Source of the DNA: Alligator mississippiensis
Lineage: Eukaryota; Chordata; Crocodylia; Alligatoridae
Reading direction: 5' to 3'
Length of the DNA stretch: 64,000 nt
Assembly: GCF_030867095.1 (NCBI RefSeq)
Contig: NC_081828.1
Location: 204,375,978-204,439,977 of the forward strand
Shown piece after piece: positions 23,866 through 37,100 of the stretch; the first letter of the stretch is position 1; each line of letters opens with the position of its first letter. A program made the translations under genes and the position numbers. A model generated the notes under the pieces. That model was not told where the DNA came from. It saw nothing but the letters and a program-made list of their open reading frames with translations, and made no database searches.

Positions 23866-25538
23866 CAAGAACAAAACTGAAGTCCACCAGGTGGTAGCCA
23901 CAAGCCCATACGTCCTCCCCAAGCAGAGACTGGGATGTATGGAGGCTTAACAGGCCAAAGTAGAAGATGCCTGGTGCATACACAGAGCCAAGGAGCATGT
24001 CAAGAGAAACCCCGGTGTCATGTAACAGTTATTTTAGTTACAGCTTACCATTTACAAAGGAAAGTATGTCACAAAACACACCCCAGGTGATATCGTTACC
24101 GCTTTGAACTCAATGGGAATTTCGCTGTGCAGAAATAGTGCTAGTAACACAAAGCCATCTTGACAATCAATAGTTTGAGGCATAGAGAATACAGCTCTCT
24201 GTAGCTTAGGTTTTGATACTCTTGCTCATGCTGCTGCACTGTTAGTCCCACTGACGGAATAGGGTTACTTGTGGAGTAGGGAATTACTCCACTAAAAGGT
24301 ATCAGAATCTGGCTCCATTTGAACATGCGGGCAATTGGACATTCCCCAAGTTGTAAGGTTCAACACGTTTTATTACTTGAAGAAAATGAAGTCATTACCA
24401 TTGTTAAATTAATGTTTAAAGCAGTGCTTCCTTTTCAGTAACTGAGAAGTTTCTTATGGCCCATGCACTCAACTGGTGAGTGCCATTTTCTGTGCCCGAA
24501 ACTGGCTCCTAGCAGGGAGCTGCAGACTGATGACATATCAGCAATGGCAGTGCCACACAGAGAGAAACCGGTACCCATCACTATGATGAAGATATGGAAA
24601 ATCTGACAGGTATTTCTAAAAGCTGGACCTCGCTGCCTGGTTTATACCCATGTCTTTCTATTAAATTAACTACAGTTATCCCGGCTTACACTGACATAAG
24701 ACAGAAGAATCAGAATTACTGCCTTAAAAATGCCTATTTTCACATATGTCATCTCATTATTTATCTAAGACATGATGTAATTCATAAGTACTGTGCTTTG
24801 TCTTTAAGTGGTTGGCATCTGATGGAGATGTTATGTTTCATTTATGTATCTGGGACTAAAGGGAGAGAGTTTTGTCCTTGTGACAAAATTAGCCCATTTA
24901 TGGGTTGTTGGGCTTTTTTGGCAATTTCTCCATTGACTGATTAAAATCTCCCTGAGGCAGACTTCTCTTCCCAGTAAGCTCACTTGCCAGGCAGGGTTTC
25001 CCAAGTTCTCACAGCTCTAATTATTAGGAAGAAGGCAAACAAATGAGGAATTTAGTAAATTGGGACAGGGTCAATTGCATCAGAAAAGTCACGCCTCGAC
25101 ACAATGGGCCAAATCCTGCAAACGTTACAGGCTTCACATCAAAAAGAGATCCACACAGAGGGCAGACAGGGCTAGCCCAACACCTTTCCCTGCCTCAGCT
25201 TTTCCGTCTTGGTACAACATGGGAGCCTCTGTTACTACTAGGCCTACTGGCACAATCCTGCCGACAGAGACTGGGCAGGGGTCCCACTGTGCGAGGGGTT
25301 ATACAAACAAGCCTTCAGCAACAGGAAACTGCAGTAGGATCCAATAATACCACATGATGTATTCTTCGATGTGTGTTTCTGTGGCTGCTTCTTTCATCCC
25401 TAAATGCAGGCTGACCTGCTAGCCATCCAGCCTGCAGGTTCAGGTCTGTTGCATTATGTGAAAGAGACTAGATATATATTAAACCTTGTTCTCAGCTTTC
25501 CAATTCCCTGTTTCTCCCTAAAAAAAAATGCACTGATG

Positions 25539-25658
25539 CCTTTGGTGCAGGAAGATATTACTGTGAATGCATTGACAGTTATGTTTCCATGAACAAGGGG
25601 CTGCGGCCTGGTTTTCAGAGGTGCGGTGGAGGTGCTCAGGACCTTTGAAAACCAGGCC
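25539..25658. repeat. Two adjacent palindromes
   Basis: The first is an imperfect palindrome of about 62 bp (25539-25600) centred on AATGCATT at 25566-25573. The second is a hairpin with perfect 13-bp arms GGCCTGGTTTTCA (25605-25617) and its complement (25646-25658). Both resemble short foldback repeats frequent in crocodilian and turtle DNA. Confidence 0.75.
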
Positions 25659-26045
25659 ATAAATGCATTAAAATAGATTCCCTAATTGGTAAGCTTTCCC
25701 CTCAGAGTATGATAAACTTCCTGGAGTAATCATTCTATCTGCTGCTTTGCAATCAGCATGCAAGTCTAAGCAGGCTCCAGCCTCCAAACCTAAATAAGCA
25801 TCAGGTTTACTTGCGTTTACTTTGGTAGAAAGATGAGCGGCATTTGGATGGTCAGTCCTACCTAAGAAGCAAAAATAAAGTGAACGGAGAGGTGAAAGGT
25901 GTTGTAGAGTATCTGGCAGTGTTGGCACCTTAGCAACCAACTGCTCTTTCCTCAGTTTTGGGGAGATCACTAATTTGCATTTGAATTTTTTTCTCATTGA
26001 GGGGGAAATCACATATTCTGTAGGAAGTGAATAAAATAAATAGGA

Positions 26046-26945
26046 AAATCATAGAATCCTACCAAACCAAGGCTGGAAGGCACCTCAGAAGGTCATTTAG
26101 TCTAGTCCTTTCATCAAAGCAGGATCATCCCTGACTAAACCATCCCAGCCAAGTGTCTGTCCAACCTGCTCTTGAACATTTCCAAGAAGAGAGATTCCAC
26201 AGTCTATCTGGGTAGCCTGTTCCAATGCTTAACTGTCCTTATAGTGATAAAGCTTTTCCTAATCTCTGACCTACATTTCCTCTGCTGCAGGTTGAGGCCA
26301 TTGCTCCTAGTTCTGTCCCCTGCAGTCACAGAGAATAGTTTATCTATATCCTCCTTGTAACCACTCTTCAGAGATTTGAAAAATGTTATCAAATCCCCCC
26401 TCAATCTTCTCTTCTCCAGACTAAGTACCCCTAGTGCTTTCACCCTTTCCTCATAAGTCATGCTTCCCAGGCCTCTAATCATTTTTGTTGCTCTCCACCA
26501 GACTCTTTCCAATCTGCCCATGTCTTTCTTGAAGTGTGGGGCCCCAAACTAGACACACTACTCCAGGTGAAACCTCACCAGTGCTGATAGAGCAGAAGTA
26601 TCACTTCCCTTGGTTGACTCCTGTTAATATAACCCAGTATGCTCTTGACTTTTTTTGCAACAAGGGCACACTGTTGGCTCATATTCAGACTGAGGTTATG
26701 TAAACCTCAGGTCTTTCTCTGGAGTACTGGAACCTAGTCAATCATTCCCATATTCGTCTATATTTGTTCATACAATTATTCCATCCCAAGTGTATCTCAC
26801 TTGTCCTTGTTAAATTTCATCCGATTGATTTTGGACCATTTCTCCAGTTTCTCCAGGTCATTCTGGATCCTAGCCCTACCCTCCAGAGTGCCTGGAAATC
26901 CACCCAACTTGGTATCATCTGCAAAGTTACTAAGCATGCACTCAA
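26046..26945 (-). mobile_element. CR1 LINE, 3' ~900 bp, degenerate
   Basis: The element lies in reverse; its 3' end is at the left (AATCATAGAATCC). Minus-strand translation shows the C-terminal part of the CR1 reverse-transcriptase ORF: remnants of KFADDTKLGG (near 26900), MKFNKDK, MSQQCALVAKK, then an open stretch 26521-26204 with ATKMIRGL, LSLEKRRLRGDL and HWNRLPR. Stops and frameshifts upstream show that it is dead. It is 5'-truncated, as is usual for CR1. Confidence 0.93.
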
Positions 26946-28886
26946 ATAAAGGAGAATAATGGAAATCGGATGGAAATGATATGTAAAATTACTCCCTTGC
27001 CTTAAGCTGGGGCCAATTCCTGCAATCTCTTTGTCCCTGGAGCTTCCAGGATATCAGTGGATGTGGCTGCAGAATCATGCCCTGGAAGCTGAATGAAAAT
27101 CCATTTGGTTTGGAATTCCTTCATGTGCCCACAATGAAGGATGAAATAATTAGGAATGCAGGAACTTTAAAATGCTGCAGAGTTCACTCCTTTACCATGA
27201 AGAACTCCTTCTCCAACTTCTGCTTCATGTTTTTTTATTTCCAAATTAAAAGAGAGTGAACACCACATTTCTATGGAATGTAGGTAGCTTTGGGACTGAA
27301 ATGAGTGACATCCCTTGAAGTGAGGTAGAATAAGAGAGATGGAAAGAAGAGTCCCTTCACCCTGTCCCAACACACCCACCTGCTCTGATCTCATTCAACT
27401 ACTGGAGGTAGACACTAGGCAGAGGATTTTCCCTTAAGGATAACACAAATAGGTTTTATTTAACATCAGCAAGGCATTACAGGATTAAAATACTGCAGAG
27501 AAAGGAATATCTATAAGAGCACATTACATTTTTTCTTGCATATATTATTGGCACAGGAAAGATGATTTACAAGAACGGCTTTCCATGCTTAGTTTTATAA
27601 CTTTGTAGTGTTTGATATTGAACATTCTCAAGTCTACATATTGAAAAGAGGGGCTTAAATGATACCATCTGTGCTTTAAACAATAATCTGCAAAGGCTCC
27701 ATTTTCTAAAATGTGGTTTGAAATATCTCAAGTTTGTTTAAATCCTTAATTTTATGAGCTTGCACTACTGCATATTAATTGTGATTGGATAACAACACTC
27801 TTCTTTCTTTAATAAGACTGGGCTTCTCTTTCCAAAGGAATAAATACTGGTTAAAATGTGGTGTTAAAAGTTTATAACCTGCAGAACTTTTGTCTTAACA
27901 AAAATAATATAATAGGCACTTTTATGAGTACAGTTTCTATTCTTTCAAGCAGCTGAGTAATCAAAGCTAAGCAGTTGAGAATTGCTTTTAATAGTAGGAC
28001 CTAAGTCATATTGACTCTCTGGTTTACAGAAATAGCTATTTGAGTAACCTGTATCTGATCCAGAAGGTTGGCAAATGATTCATGAACAGATGCTCTGGAA
28101 AATTGGATCATTTACAAAGTGTTTACAAATACTTGGTGTTGGCATCCCTCCAATTTTAACATCCTCAGCATTTTAACCAGCATGCATGTATGTATTTAAT
28201 AATTTTACTTGAGGCATTTATGAAGGAATTTCCACTGGAGGCAATGGGAATTTTGCCTGACAGGAACAGAGAATTAAATCCATATTGATAATTAGATGCA
28301 AAACGAAAAACTCTGCATGAACAGTCTGACTAGTGCAACACAAAAAGCAATAGTTGAAGTTCACATGTGCGCATTGCAAACATCTCCTTCATCTATAGAA
28401 ACAGCAATTTACCGATGTGACAAGTGACTTGCTTTAAATTTGGATTCTACCAGCAGGTAGAAGGGATTTCAGCTCCTGTGCAGTCTTTGATCAATCCCTA
28501 TTCCAAGCCTGAAAGGATGAACTGTAACTGCCATGTCACTGCACTCCCACATCATTGCAAAACAATAAAGAGGCTTGACATATCCGGGATGATCAGGTGT
28601 TCAGGCCCTGCAGGTTTTCCCCCAAATACCACATTAGAATGATCTGAGTCAAAATTCAGAGGAGAGATAAACAGTGATATAAATTACAGGTTAGTAAAGG
28701 GACAGACAGTTGCTTGGTCTAAGGCCATATAAGGGTACAAAAAAAGTCATCGTATTTTTAGGAAAGGTGGAAGACTTGCAGATTTCAGTGGAATACTTTC
28801 ATTTAACAATTACATCAACAGTATGATGGATGAAACAGGATTCAATAATGTCAGAAACCTCTAAGCCCATCTAACGTTATGTCTCC
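26946..28886. other. AT-rich intergenic DNA
   Basis: I see no gene and no confidently named repeat. The sequence from about 27440 to 27830 is complex and non-repetitive. Confidence 0.45.
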
Positions 28887-29205
28887 CTCTAGCACAGGGG
28901 TTCTCAACCTTTTTCATTTTAAGGTACTCCTTGTTAGACTCAAGGCACCCCTCGGAAAATGCTAGCTTTTAGTTTTCACTCATGTTTTGACTGTGGAAAA
29001 ATAATGAGTCGTTTTTTATGCTGCAAAGAACTCAGAAAGACCACAACAGGTCAGAATGTATTTAACACTATGGATTTCTGCTTGAAATTTCTGGGTTTAT
29101 CTTGTGAACCATGTTTGCACACCTAACCATACTAACATTGCGTAGCACCCTGGGACACCCTCGGAAAGATCTTAAGGCACTTGTTTGAGAATCACTGCTC
29201 TAGCC
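28887..29205. mobile_element. hAT-like non-autonomous transposon with target-site duplication
   Basis: The element at 28895-29197 begins CAGGGGTTCTCAACC and ends, in reverse, CAGTGATTCTCAAAC: imperfect 15-bp terminal inverted repeats typical of hAT/Charlie-type elements. It is flanked by CTCTAGCA and CTCTAGCC, an 8-bp duplication with one mismatch. The 303-bp body has no transposase ORF. Confidence 0.85.
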
Positions 29206-29854
29206 TCTAACCTCTGTTCCTCTTATATAAGACAACACCATATAACAGAGTCAGTGTGGGTGCAGCAGTCACAGTAAGGGACAGAAGATGTCCATAGAGG
29301 TAAATTAGAGTTAGGGAGAGTTGTTTTGGCTTACATCTTCCTGTTACATACTTTATCTCATGGGCCTTTCTGTTCCAGACTCGCAGCAGGAGTTACACAA
29401 TTTATATTCTGCCGTGCTCCCCTGGACACTTACTCATTTACAGGCATCATTTATACTGCTGGTGTGTCTTAAGAATTCAACATAAAAAATGTGGGGGGTC
29501 CAAAGGTTTTGATTTATACATGAGCAAGAAAATATATGCAGTGACACTGTTAGTGGGAAAGTCAGCTATTCCTTTTATTCCCCTAAGAACTATTTAAAAG
29601 TAACAGAAGTCTATATTGTGTCCCATAGATGTGGATGATGCTTTGGAGAGTTTGATAGAACAGCACATTAAAGTATCTATCAGCATCTACATGGAGGTAC
29701 CAGAACTAGGATATAAATACTAATTTTAGTGTTAAGATATATTTTTTTAAAGTGTAATCTTTTCAGGTATTTAAATACTTTGCCTTCTCATAAACTAGTA
29801 ATTTAAAAAAAGATATTTCTGGGATGGGCAGAGGTCACCGTTTTACAAGTAATG

Positions 29855-29960
29855 ACACCTGACAGTTCCATTTTATACAACTCCATGTGCACTACAAAGG
29901 TGGGTAAGTATTATTTTCCCCATTTTGAAGATGGGAATACTGAAGCAATAAATATATAGC
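29855..29960 (-). mobile_element. MIR-like SINE remnant
   Basis: GTATTATTTTCCCCATTTTGAAGATGGGAATACTGAAGCA is the reverse MIR pattern, preceded by a diverged CATTTTATACAACTCC segment. Confidence 0.5.
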
Positions 29961-30039
29961 TACTGGTAACATCCTGGACTTGGTACAATATTGATTTGTA
30001 CCAGGACCTGCAACTGAAACAACTGGTGCCACTGATACA

Positions 30040-31020
30040 TGATCTCCTGCTGTCACAAGGTGGAAAGCAGATGTCCCATCCTTTTAGACCTCTCTATACC
30101 CTTCAGCACTGTTGACCATAAGATATTGCTTTGCTCCCTGAGAGTGATGACATGATCCAGGGAAATGTGCTAAAATGATTTAACTCCTTCCTAGAGGGAA
30201 ATGCACAATGAATAGTGAGGGGAAACTGCATGACCACTACTGGACTGCTCTACCAAACCCCCTTGTTGGTAGTCCCACAAAGACCAATCCTCTCTCAGGA
30301 CCTATTCAATATTTGTATGCAGCCTGTACATGAACTGGTTAGACAGCTTGGGCTTACATGCTGGCAATATGCACCCGAGCAAAACAGACTCGTTGGGCAG
30401 CAGAGAGCATGAAAGACAGGATGGTCTCCTTTGGTTGATTATCTTTGTTAACAGTTTGTCAGTTCAGTCTGCAATATAGGGCCTCAGGTGAATTCCTTAC
30501 TAGTTTTAAGCTCTCACATAATACTGTTTTCTGCTGTCTCCAATCAGCTAGGAGACTGAACCATCTCAGCAACTGATGAGTTAGTCTTGGTCTTCATGCC
30601 TGCAACACATCTCAGTGATGGGCAACACTAATACAATATACTTGGGCGTAAGACTTTAGTGGCTAGGACACTCCAGCTAGTATAGGATGCTACAGCCCCT
30701 CACCTTCTGATATTGGCCATCAGAAAAAAACCCCATTTTCCCACTGCCATCCCATGGAATATTGAATCATGTTCAAAGTCTTTGTTCTTATATGTGTGGT
30801 GCTCAGTGGCCTCAAAGCAATTGTCTAAGGCTCCTGGACAAAGACCATGATGAATAACTTTGCTTCAGTAACTTTTTACTATAAGGATAAAGCTCATTTG
30901 CACAGGAGATACAGCTTCCTTGGAGACTGACCCAGGACCCGGAACTAAGGAACATCAGACTTCAGCAACCTTCTGCTCTAAGAGCAAGGTGCTTTTCTTT
31001 GACCTCACCTTTAACATCAG
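30040..31020 (+). mobile_element. L2-like LINE fragment with reverse-transcriptase remnant
   Basis: Plus-strand translation, with stops and frame changes, follows the RT landmarks of L2-type LINEs: a FSTVDHKILL-like block near 30100-30135 (compare AFDTVDH), then an open stretch 30215-30412 with VPQRPILSQDLFNICMQP and ELVRQLGLTCWQYAPEQ. There the YADD catalytic box has decayed to YAPE. Further on, LFFDLTF-like sequence occurs near 30990-31010. It is non-functional. Confidence 0.8.
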
Positions 31021-31139
31021 CATATAGCCACATGTGTATGTGTATTTATATTTGAAAAATCCAGACCCACTCACCTGCATACACTGCTTCCCTTGGGGAG
31101 AGAAAGAAAGAACAAACATGTGACAGATGTTATACATGA

Positions 31140-31290
31140 CTTGGAAGGCGCTCAGAAACAATGGCGATGAGCACAGTGTAACAACCTCTATTGAACAGAA
31201 TGGGCAGAGAGCAGTTACATGACTTGCCCAGGTTCACACATCCCAAAAGTCCATAATTGGAGATGAAACCCAGGCGTCCTGACTGGTGTA
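31140..31290 (-). mobile_element. MIR-like SINE remnant
   Basis: CAGTTACATGACTTGCCCAGGT followed by GAGATGAAACCCAGGCGTCCTGACT is the reverse tRNA-related and core region of MIR. Confidence 0.6.
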
Positions 31291-31966
31291 TTTGTCCTCT
31301 TTCAAGTTTCCAGTCCATATGTGCCAAAATGCTGCTTCTGTAGAAATGGTTTTACTTCAGCTAGCTGGATGGGTCATTCTTTTTCATTGCTTCTTACTAG
31401 TTTATTCTAATGTTCCCCTATTTTGCCTTCAGGTTATCATACTGTTATTTTAAAAAGTTGTTCTGGCATTTTACTTCTGTCCACATGGAGAGCTTCTTTT
31501 GAATCTGATGTCAAGGCTTCTAGGATTTCTATAACTAGAAGTCAAGAGCACTTAAAGTATTCATGTTAGTTTAAAATAAAGCACAAGAGTACAACCCTTC
31601 TTGCTAAGTTTGCCTGCATGACCATGAGCCATTGAGCTCTGGCAACATGATAAATTAACTGCTGCAGCTGTAGAAGGAACACAAGACAGTTTCTAGGAGG
31701 TGCTACAAATACAGCGGCTCTATATTGTTTTTAATTTTAATTTTATACCAGCACAGAGATAGCTTGGAGAAAATGTCAGTGAGTTTTTAATGACTGGTAC
31801 AGCAAGTGGGCATGGTCTGTTTGTAGCAGCAGTCAGAATATCAAACATGGAAATGTGTTTGCAGCTTGTTCTCAATAAAAAACAGTTGTAAACAGATGGG
31901 AACTGGTGAAGAGTTCTGCATAGGTGAAAGAACAAAATACATTCCAGGATTTAAAATTGATATAAT

Positions 31967-34159
31967 TACTGTATTTACTCAGGTATAAGACAAGGCTTCC
32001 CCCCTCACCAATCAACATGGGGAAAAAAAGGCCCTTGTCTTGCATTCATATGCAAAGAAACCACATTAAAAACATTGCCTATCTTTGAACCGCTGCTAAA
32101 GCAACATGTACTCAGTAATGGAAGTAAGATCATTACATGCGGCCAGCACTGAGCATGACTATAAAACACATGGCCCATAGGGGCAAACATGCTGATTTTT
32201 TTTTTTTTAATTTTGTGTCTCAGGCCAAATCAGTTCCTAATTCTATCAGCCAAGCACAGCTCAATCGTTCAAGTCTGCATGGTTTTACCACCACCAAGTA
32301 TCCTACCTCCCAAACTCTGTAGCCTGGGGCTTCAGATAGTCCCAAAGCCATGGCAGGCATCCTACATGCAAGCCCTTGCACTGCAGGCAGGCTGACTCCT
32401 ACAAAAAGCTGTACTCCTACCACAAGAATAAGTCAGTGTACCCAAAGCACATAAGTCATATGGTAGTGCCCACTGAATGCAGTCTCCCTTCAGTACCAAC
32501 TCTTTTCCAGATCATGGTGAACTACTACACTGCATACATTTCAACTTTCTCTGCACTTTCACAGCTAAGTTGCATCTTTCTTTCCCATTTCCAATGAGTC
32601 TGGATTTTTCACCATCCTTAAACGTCTAGCGAACATCACCAAATGGAGCCCCAAACACTTTACTGAGAATCCCTCTGTCAGCCCCTCTCTCAGCCTGGCA
32701 CATATGATTAGTGTGGCCCTGCCCTCCATAAGGTGAAGCCAGACCAGGCTGCCCTGTGTCTTATCTGCGTATACATGTTTGGAGCATCCCAAGACTCATG
32801 ACAAGAACACCCAGTTCAAGTCATGAGTTGGGGGCAAATTAGCATGTCGATTTTTGGGGGGGACTAATATATATTAGTTTTGGGGTATGTGGAGTACACA
32901 TGCATACTGAGTAGTGCTTGGCTGTGGGGTCACCGTGGCTTGAAATGCTGTTGTCTCTGCTAGGGCCCAGACTAATTAACTCTATGGTAAATCATGAGCA
33001 TTTTGGCTTTGGACTAATATCATGCATACTTTGATGATGAGAATCATAGAATAATAAAATCATAGAAAATGAAGGTTGGAAGGGACCTCAGGAAGTCATG
33101 TAGTCCAACCTCTTGCTCAAAGCAGGACCATCCCCAGCTAGATCATCCCAGCCAAAGCTGTGTATTGCTGAGTCTTAAAAACCTCCAAGGATGGAAATTT
33201 TACCACGTCTCTGGGTACCCTGTCCCAGTGCTTTGAGAAGACAGCAGAGGACACCTGGAAGAGAAGAGGCTGGCACTGACTATTCAGGAACAAGACCCTC
33301 CGCAGAGAAGATAACAACAAGGATGATGGTCGTGACAACAAAGAAGAGGAATATGACATACATTAAGGACTGGGAAAAAAGAAGAGTAAGATGATGAAAA
33401 CAGCATAGATTAAGGGCTGGGGAAAGAAACCAAGGGGTTGTAGGGTAGAGGGGAGTGGAGGGAGTGGAGGTGGTTTTGTGTGTTTGTGATGGTTAAAGAA
33501 GACAACAACGGGTGCATGGGTGCACGGTTGCTCTTATTGTAACGAGGATAATGATGATTGACTTTATACATGTGTTACAGACTGGCAAGTGAACTGGACT
33601 GGTCATGAGACAGAATTGTAAAGATATAGACATATACTTTTATATATATAGAAATATATCTTTCTTAAAAAAATACTTTGTACTCCCTCTAAGTAGGTGC
33701 TAAAGCGCTACTTAAAAGTGTGTTTATGAAGTACCTGTGCTAAAAATTGCAGCAGTTTTAAAAAAGGTAAAATGCCCAATTTCTGAGTGAACTAGGTCTA
33801 TACCATAGACTATCTGTACTGTACGCGCATTGCTATGGCTATGTTTATTTCAAGGTTGGATTTGCAGATTTGTTCCCCATTTCCATGTGCGCAGGGACAG
33901 CTGGGTTTGAGAGTAAGGAGGCGGGGAAGGGGCTGCAGGGGAAGAAGTTGGGGAGGAAGGGCAAAGGGACTACCTGACCCCTCAGATTTATTTTCCCTGC
34001 TATAGCAGTGGGAGGGGGACAGATTCAAGGCAAACCTCCAATAACTGGATTCTGTGCCTGGAAAATTATATCAAATGTATACATTTTCCACATATACAAT
34101 AATTACAGAAGGGGATCATCTTATAGTCAAGGTCATCTTATATTTGAGTAAGTATGGTA
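31967..34159. mobile_element. Old DNA transposon bounded by TIRs, with a nested CR1
   Basis: The left end TACTGTATTTACTCAGGTAT and the right end, in reverse TACCATACTTACTCAAATAT, are diverged inverted repeats followed on both sides by AAGAC/AAGATG. This TATTTACTCGAATATAAGAC-type terminus is a familiar vertebrate transposon end. No clear target-site duplication survives and no transposase domain is recognised. Confidence 0.55.
33041..33245 (-). mobile_element. CR1 LINE 3' end fragment
   Basis: The left edge GAATCATAGAATAATAAAATCATAG carries the CR1 3' octamer repeats in reverse. Then follow GGTTGGAAGGGACCTCAGG and GTCCAACCTCTTGCTCAAAG. Minus-strand translation ends with HWDRVPRDVVKFPSLEVFKT, the extreme C-terminus of CR1 ORF2. 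Confidence 0.92.
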
Positions 34160-37100
34160 GATTTTCAAATTAAACACAGCCAGGAAGTTCATGGACTACT
34201 GTACTTTTTTCCAAATGTTGGATACTTGACTATTGAATTTACTCTACAGTCCAGGGTGTGGTGCCACCATAGTGTCACTGCAGGAAGTTCCATGGCTAAT
34301 TCTGGGAAAGCCATTCTGTATCAAATCATACTGATGGACTGAACTGGTTGCATTGTTTCAGAAAGTACTGCTTTGTATTTCCCATTATGAGATCATGCCG
34401 TATAACTAGCCCTGGCTAGTACATTATCTGCCCTCAGTGGGACAGATACTTATGAAGTATCCAAGGGTTGTGAGGTGATTTGTTTACTCTATGAATTGCC
34501 CATATATAGCGTTATATATTTAAAATAAAAGCTATTATTTCTATATATTGATAGGTATACCCATACTTATGACAAATATAGGTACCACTTCACACCATAA
34601 CACATGACCACATGCATCAATGTGGGCATATATAGCCTATCTCACAAGTATTGTGCCTTACTTGATTCCTAGTGTTCATATAGATACCAGATGTATGATG
34701 TTATACCTATGTATCCAGATAGAGCTAGCATAGTGAGTCCAAGCCATCACTGCTGCTGGCATGGAGGTATGGCCAGAAGACTACCAAAGGCAGCAGAAGA
34801 CTGTAAAAATGAGTTTTATGCAACTTTTGCACACACCCCTTGTTCCTAATCTATGACCTGTGCAATTCAGCCGGAACTGCAAAGTTCAGGCTAAGCAACA
34901 GAGAAATCATATTTTGTTTAAATCACTTTTATTTTTTAAATATAGGCATATTATTGTGTGCATACTACATATACAGTAATGATTGAACTCAGTGAGCATT
35001 CGGAGATACTTGAGGAGCCCCAACACAACAAAAGTCCATATTTTGCAATAACCCCCGACCGTTTTCAGGTGTCGAAATCTAAAAAGGGGAATGTTCATTC
35101 CCTGTTTGCCTTTGACCAGCCAACTTTCTGGTCAGGTTTCCATGGAAACATGATTTGGATGGGTGAAAATAAGGCAACAAAATTCTTGCAAAAATTTTTC
35201 TTGTCATTTTAAAATTTGCAAGGTAGGATTTTCCAATGCACTCAGCCACTGGCCAAGTCTGCTTCCACTGAATTCCCTTTGACATTAATGGGAGCAGAGT
35301 TAAGTCCCCATGGGAGCAGTGTTGAAAATCTCCTCCCAACTGCATATGCATTGCCCAACCTGCTGCTGGGCTCATGTCAGTTCCTGTTTCAAGTTCACAT
35401 ATTTTATGATCTAATTAAGAACTTTTAAAATCAGGGCTTTGGACTGGAAATGACAATGACCTTGAAAACAGGTGCATGGCTAGTGGCCTCTGCTATATGG
35501 TTACACAAAAAACTACTACAATGTTTTGCCACCAGTGGTCAGGTTCACCTACACTTTATATTTCTTCCAAAGTATATACACTTCTTCCCCTCTCTCCTTT
35601 GGCACCAACATTGATAGAATTGAACAGGAGCTAACAACTCATTCCAGAAGATTGCATTTAGGAAAAAGCCCATTACCTTCTTTGAACCTTTTGTATTCAG
35701 GACTGCAGAATTTCCACATTGTCTTCAAGAATATCATCTCTTGTGGCTTTCCTGGTTTGTTATTGATAATTCTGTTGAAAGAAATTGTGGTCTAAGGGTC
35801 ACAGCATCGTGTGGAGAGTAAGGGTTTAAGATGGATGTTCCCAGCTTTTTCACTGACTAACTACACGGATAAGTCTCTTAACCTCAGGTGAATCCATTGA
35901 TCTTTCTGAGCCTCAGGTTAGCAATCTGAAACAGGGGTATAATGATACCTGCCTACTGCACAGGGGTGCTGTGAGGCTTTATTACAGAATATTTTTAAAG
36001 CTGTTTGAAATCCTTGAATGGATGTCTTTCTCAGAATAAATACAAGTAGTTGTAGTAATACCTTCCTGTCAGGTAAGTCTGGTATAAGGAACTGTGCTTT
36101 GTACTGAGATATCAAATGCAAGGTGTACTACAGCTTGCTCAAAGCAAACCCTAAATTATGATCTCTGCAGTGAGATATGACAGCCATTCTATGATGATCA
36201 AGGATTTATGGAGATGGGGTGGCCAGATATCTCTCTTGCATCCTGATAGATTATGTGACACATCTTGTGTCAGGGTTTCTACTATTCCTAAGAGGTTAAA
36301 CGAGTCTTACAATCATGAGAGGGCACATTCTGTAGGCTGACATGTTAGTCAAGGCAAGACAGTGAATCATTAAGTTACATTCCAAGTCAGAGACAGACAG
36401 GAGTGGCTAAGTGAGGTTTACATAGCCTCAGGTAAGATGTACAACAGAAAAATATACATTTGATGTGAGGTTAGACTTTTTGAAACATGAAATAATAATC
36501 ATGACAGTATTACTGTTGCTTATTATCAACCCAGGCAGCAAGATCTGTCATATACTATGCGATCTTAGTTCTTGCCAGTAGTTCCTGCACACACACAGGG
36601 TGTCAGTGTTAAGATTATACCTTACAATGAATGTGACTTAAGTAAATCCTTCAGTTAAATCTACACTGAAATACTTGTTCATAGCTAAAGTTTTGCTGTC
36701 CTGCCTATCACATTTTTCTTTCTGTTGTTGTTGCCAGGTACTGTACATACACATAGGGCGACCCTTCTGCCACCCTTACTCACACAGACTAGGATTTTAC
36801 CCTCTACATATTTGCATTGAAACTAATAAGATTACTTGGGGAGCGAGGCACTACTCAGTGTGAGGCTGGGCATCATAACCTGGCACCAGGTGAATAAAGA
36901 TGACAGAAACACATAGATGGTGGAGACACAGCCCCAGCCCCAGCCCCCGCCCCAAAGAGCTGCCTCTAGTGCCTTCCTGTGTATGTGGCACATATTTATT
37001 TGTCTGCCTATCACTGGGAATATCCTGAAGCTATAATTTTTTATCATGTTTATTTTGATGACCATATTTGAGCAATCTGTCTGCACTGCTCCCTCTTATT

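Larger units (their letters stand above)
20661..26045. other. Intergenic DNA with short repeats
   Basis: No gene is supported. It holds an inverted-repeat element (21326-21453), a motif-rich block (22320-22760), a MIR-like SINE (23690-23865) and two palindromes (25539-25658). Confidence 0.55.

Noticed and set aside
23884-23897. CCACCAGGTGGTAG as a CTCF site
   Set aside because: It departs from the CTCF core at the GGC position, is self-complementary around CACCAGGTGG and borders a SINE, so it is a much weaker case than 61669-61683.
26204-26521. 105-codon minus-strand ORF as a possible gene
   Set aside because: It is the C-terminal remnant of CR1 ORF2, with stops and frameshifts in the adjoining element, so it is a dead LINE.
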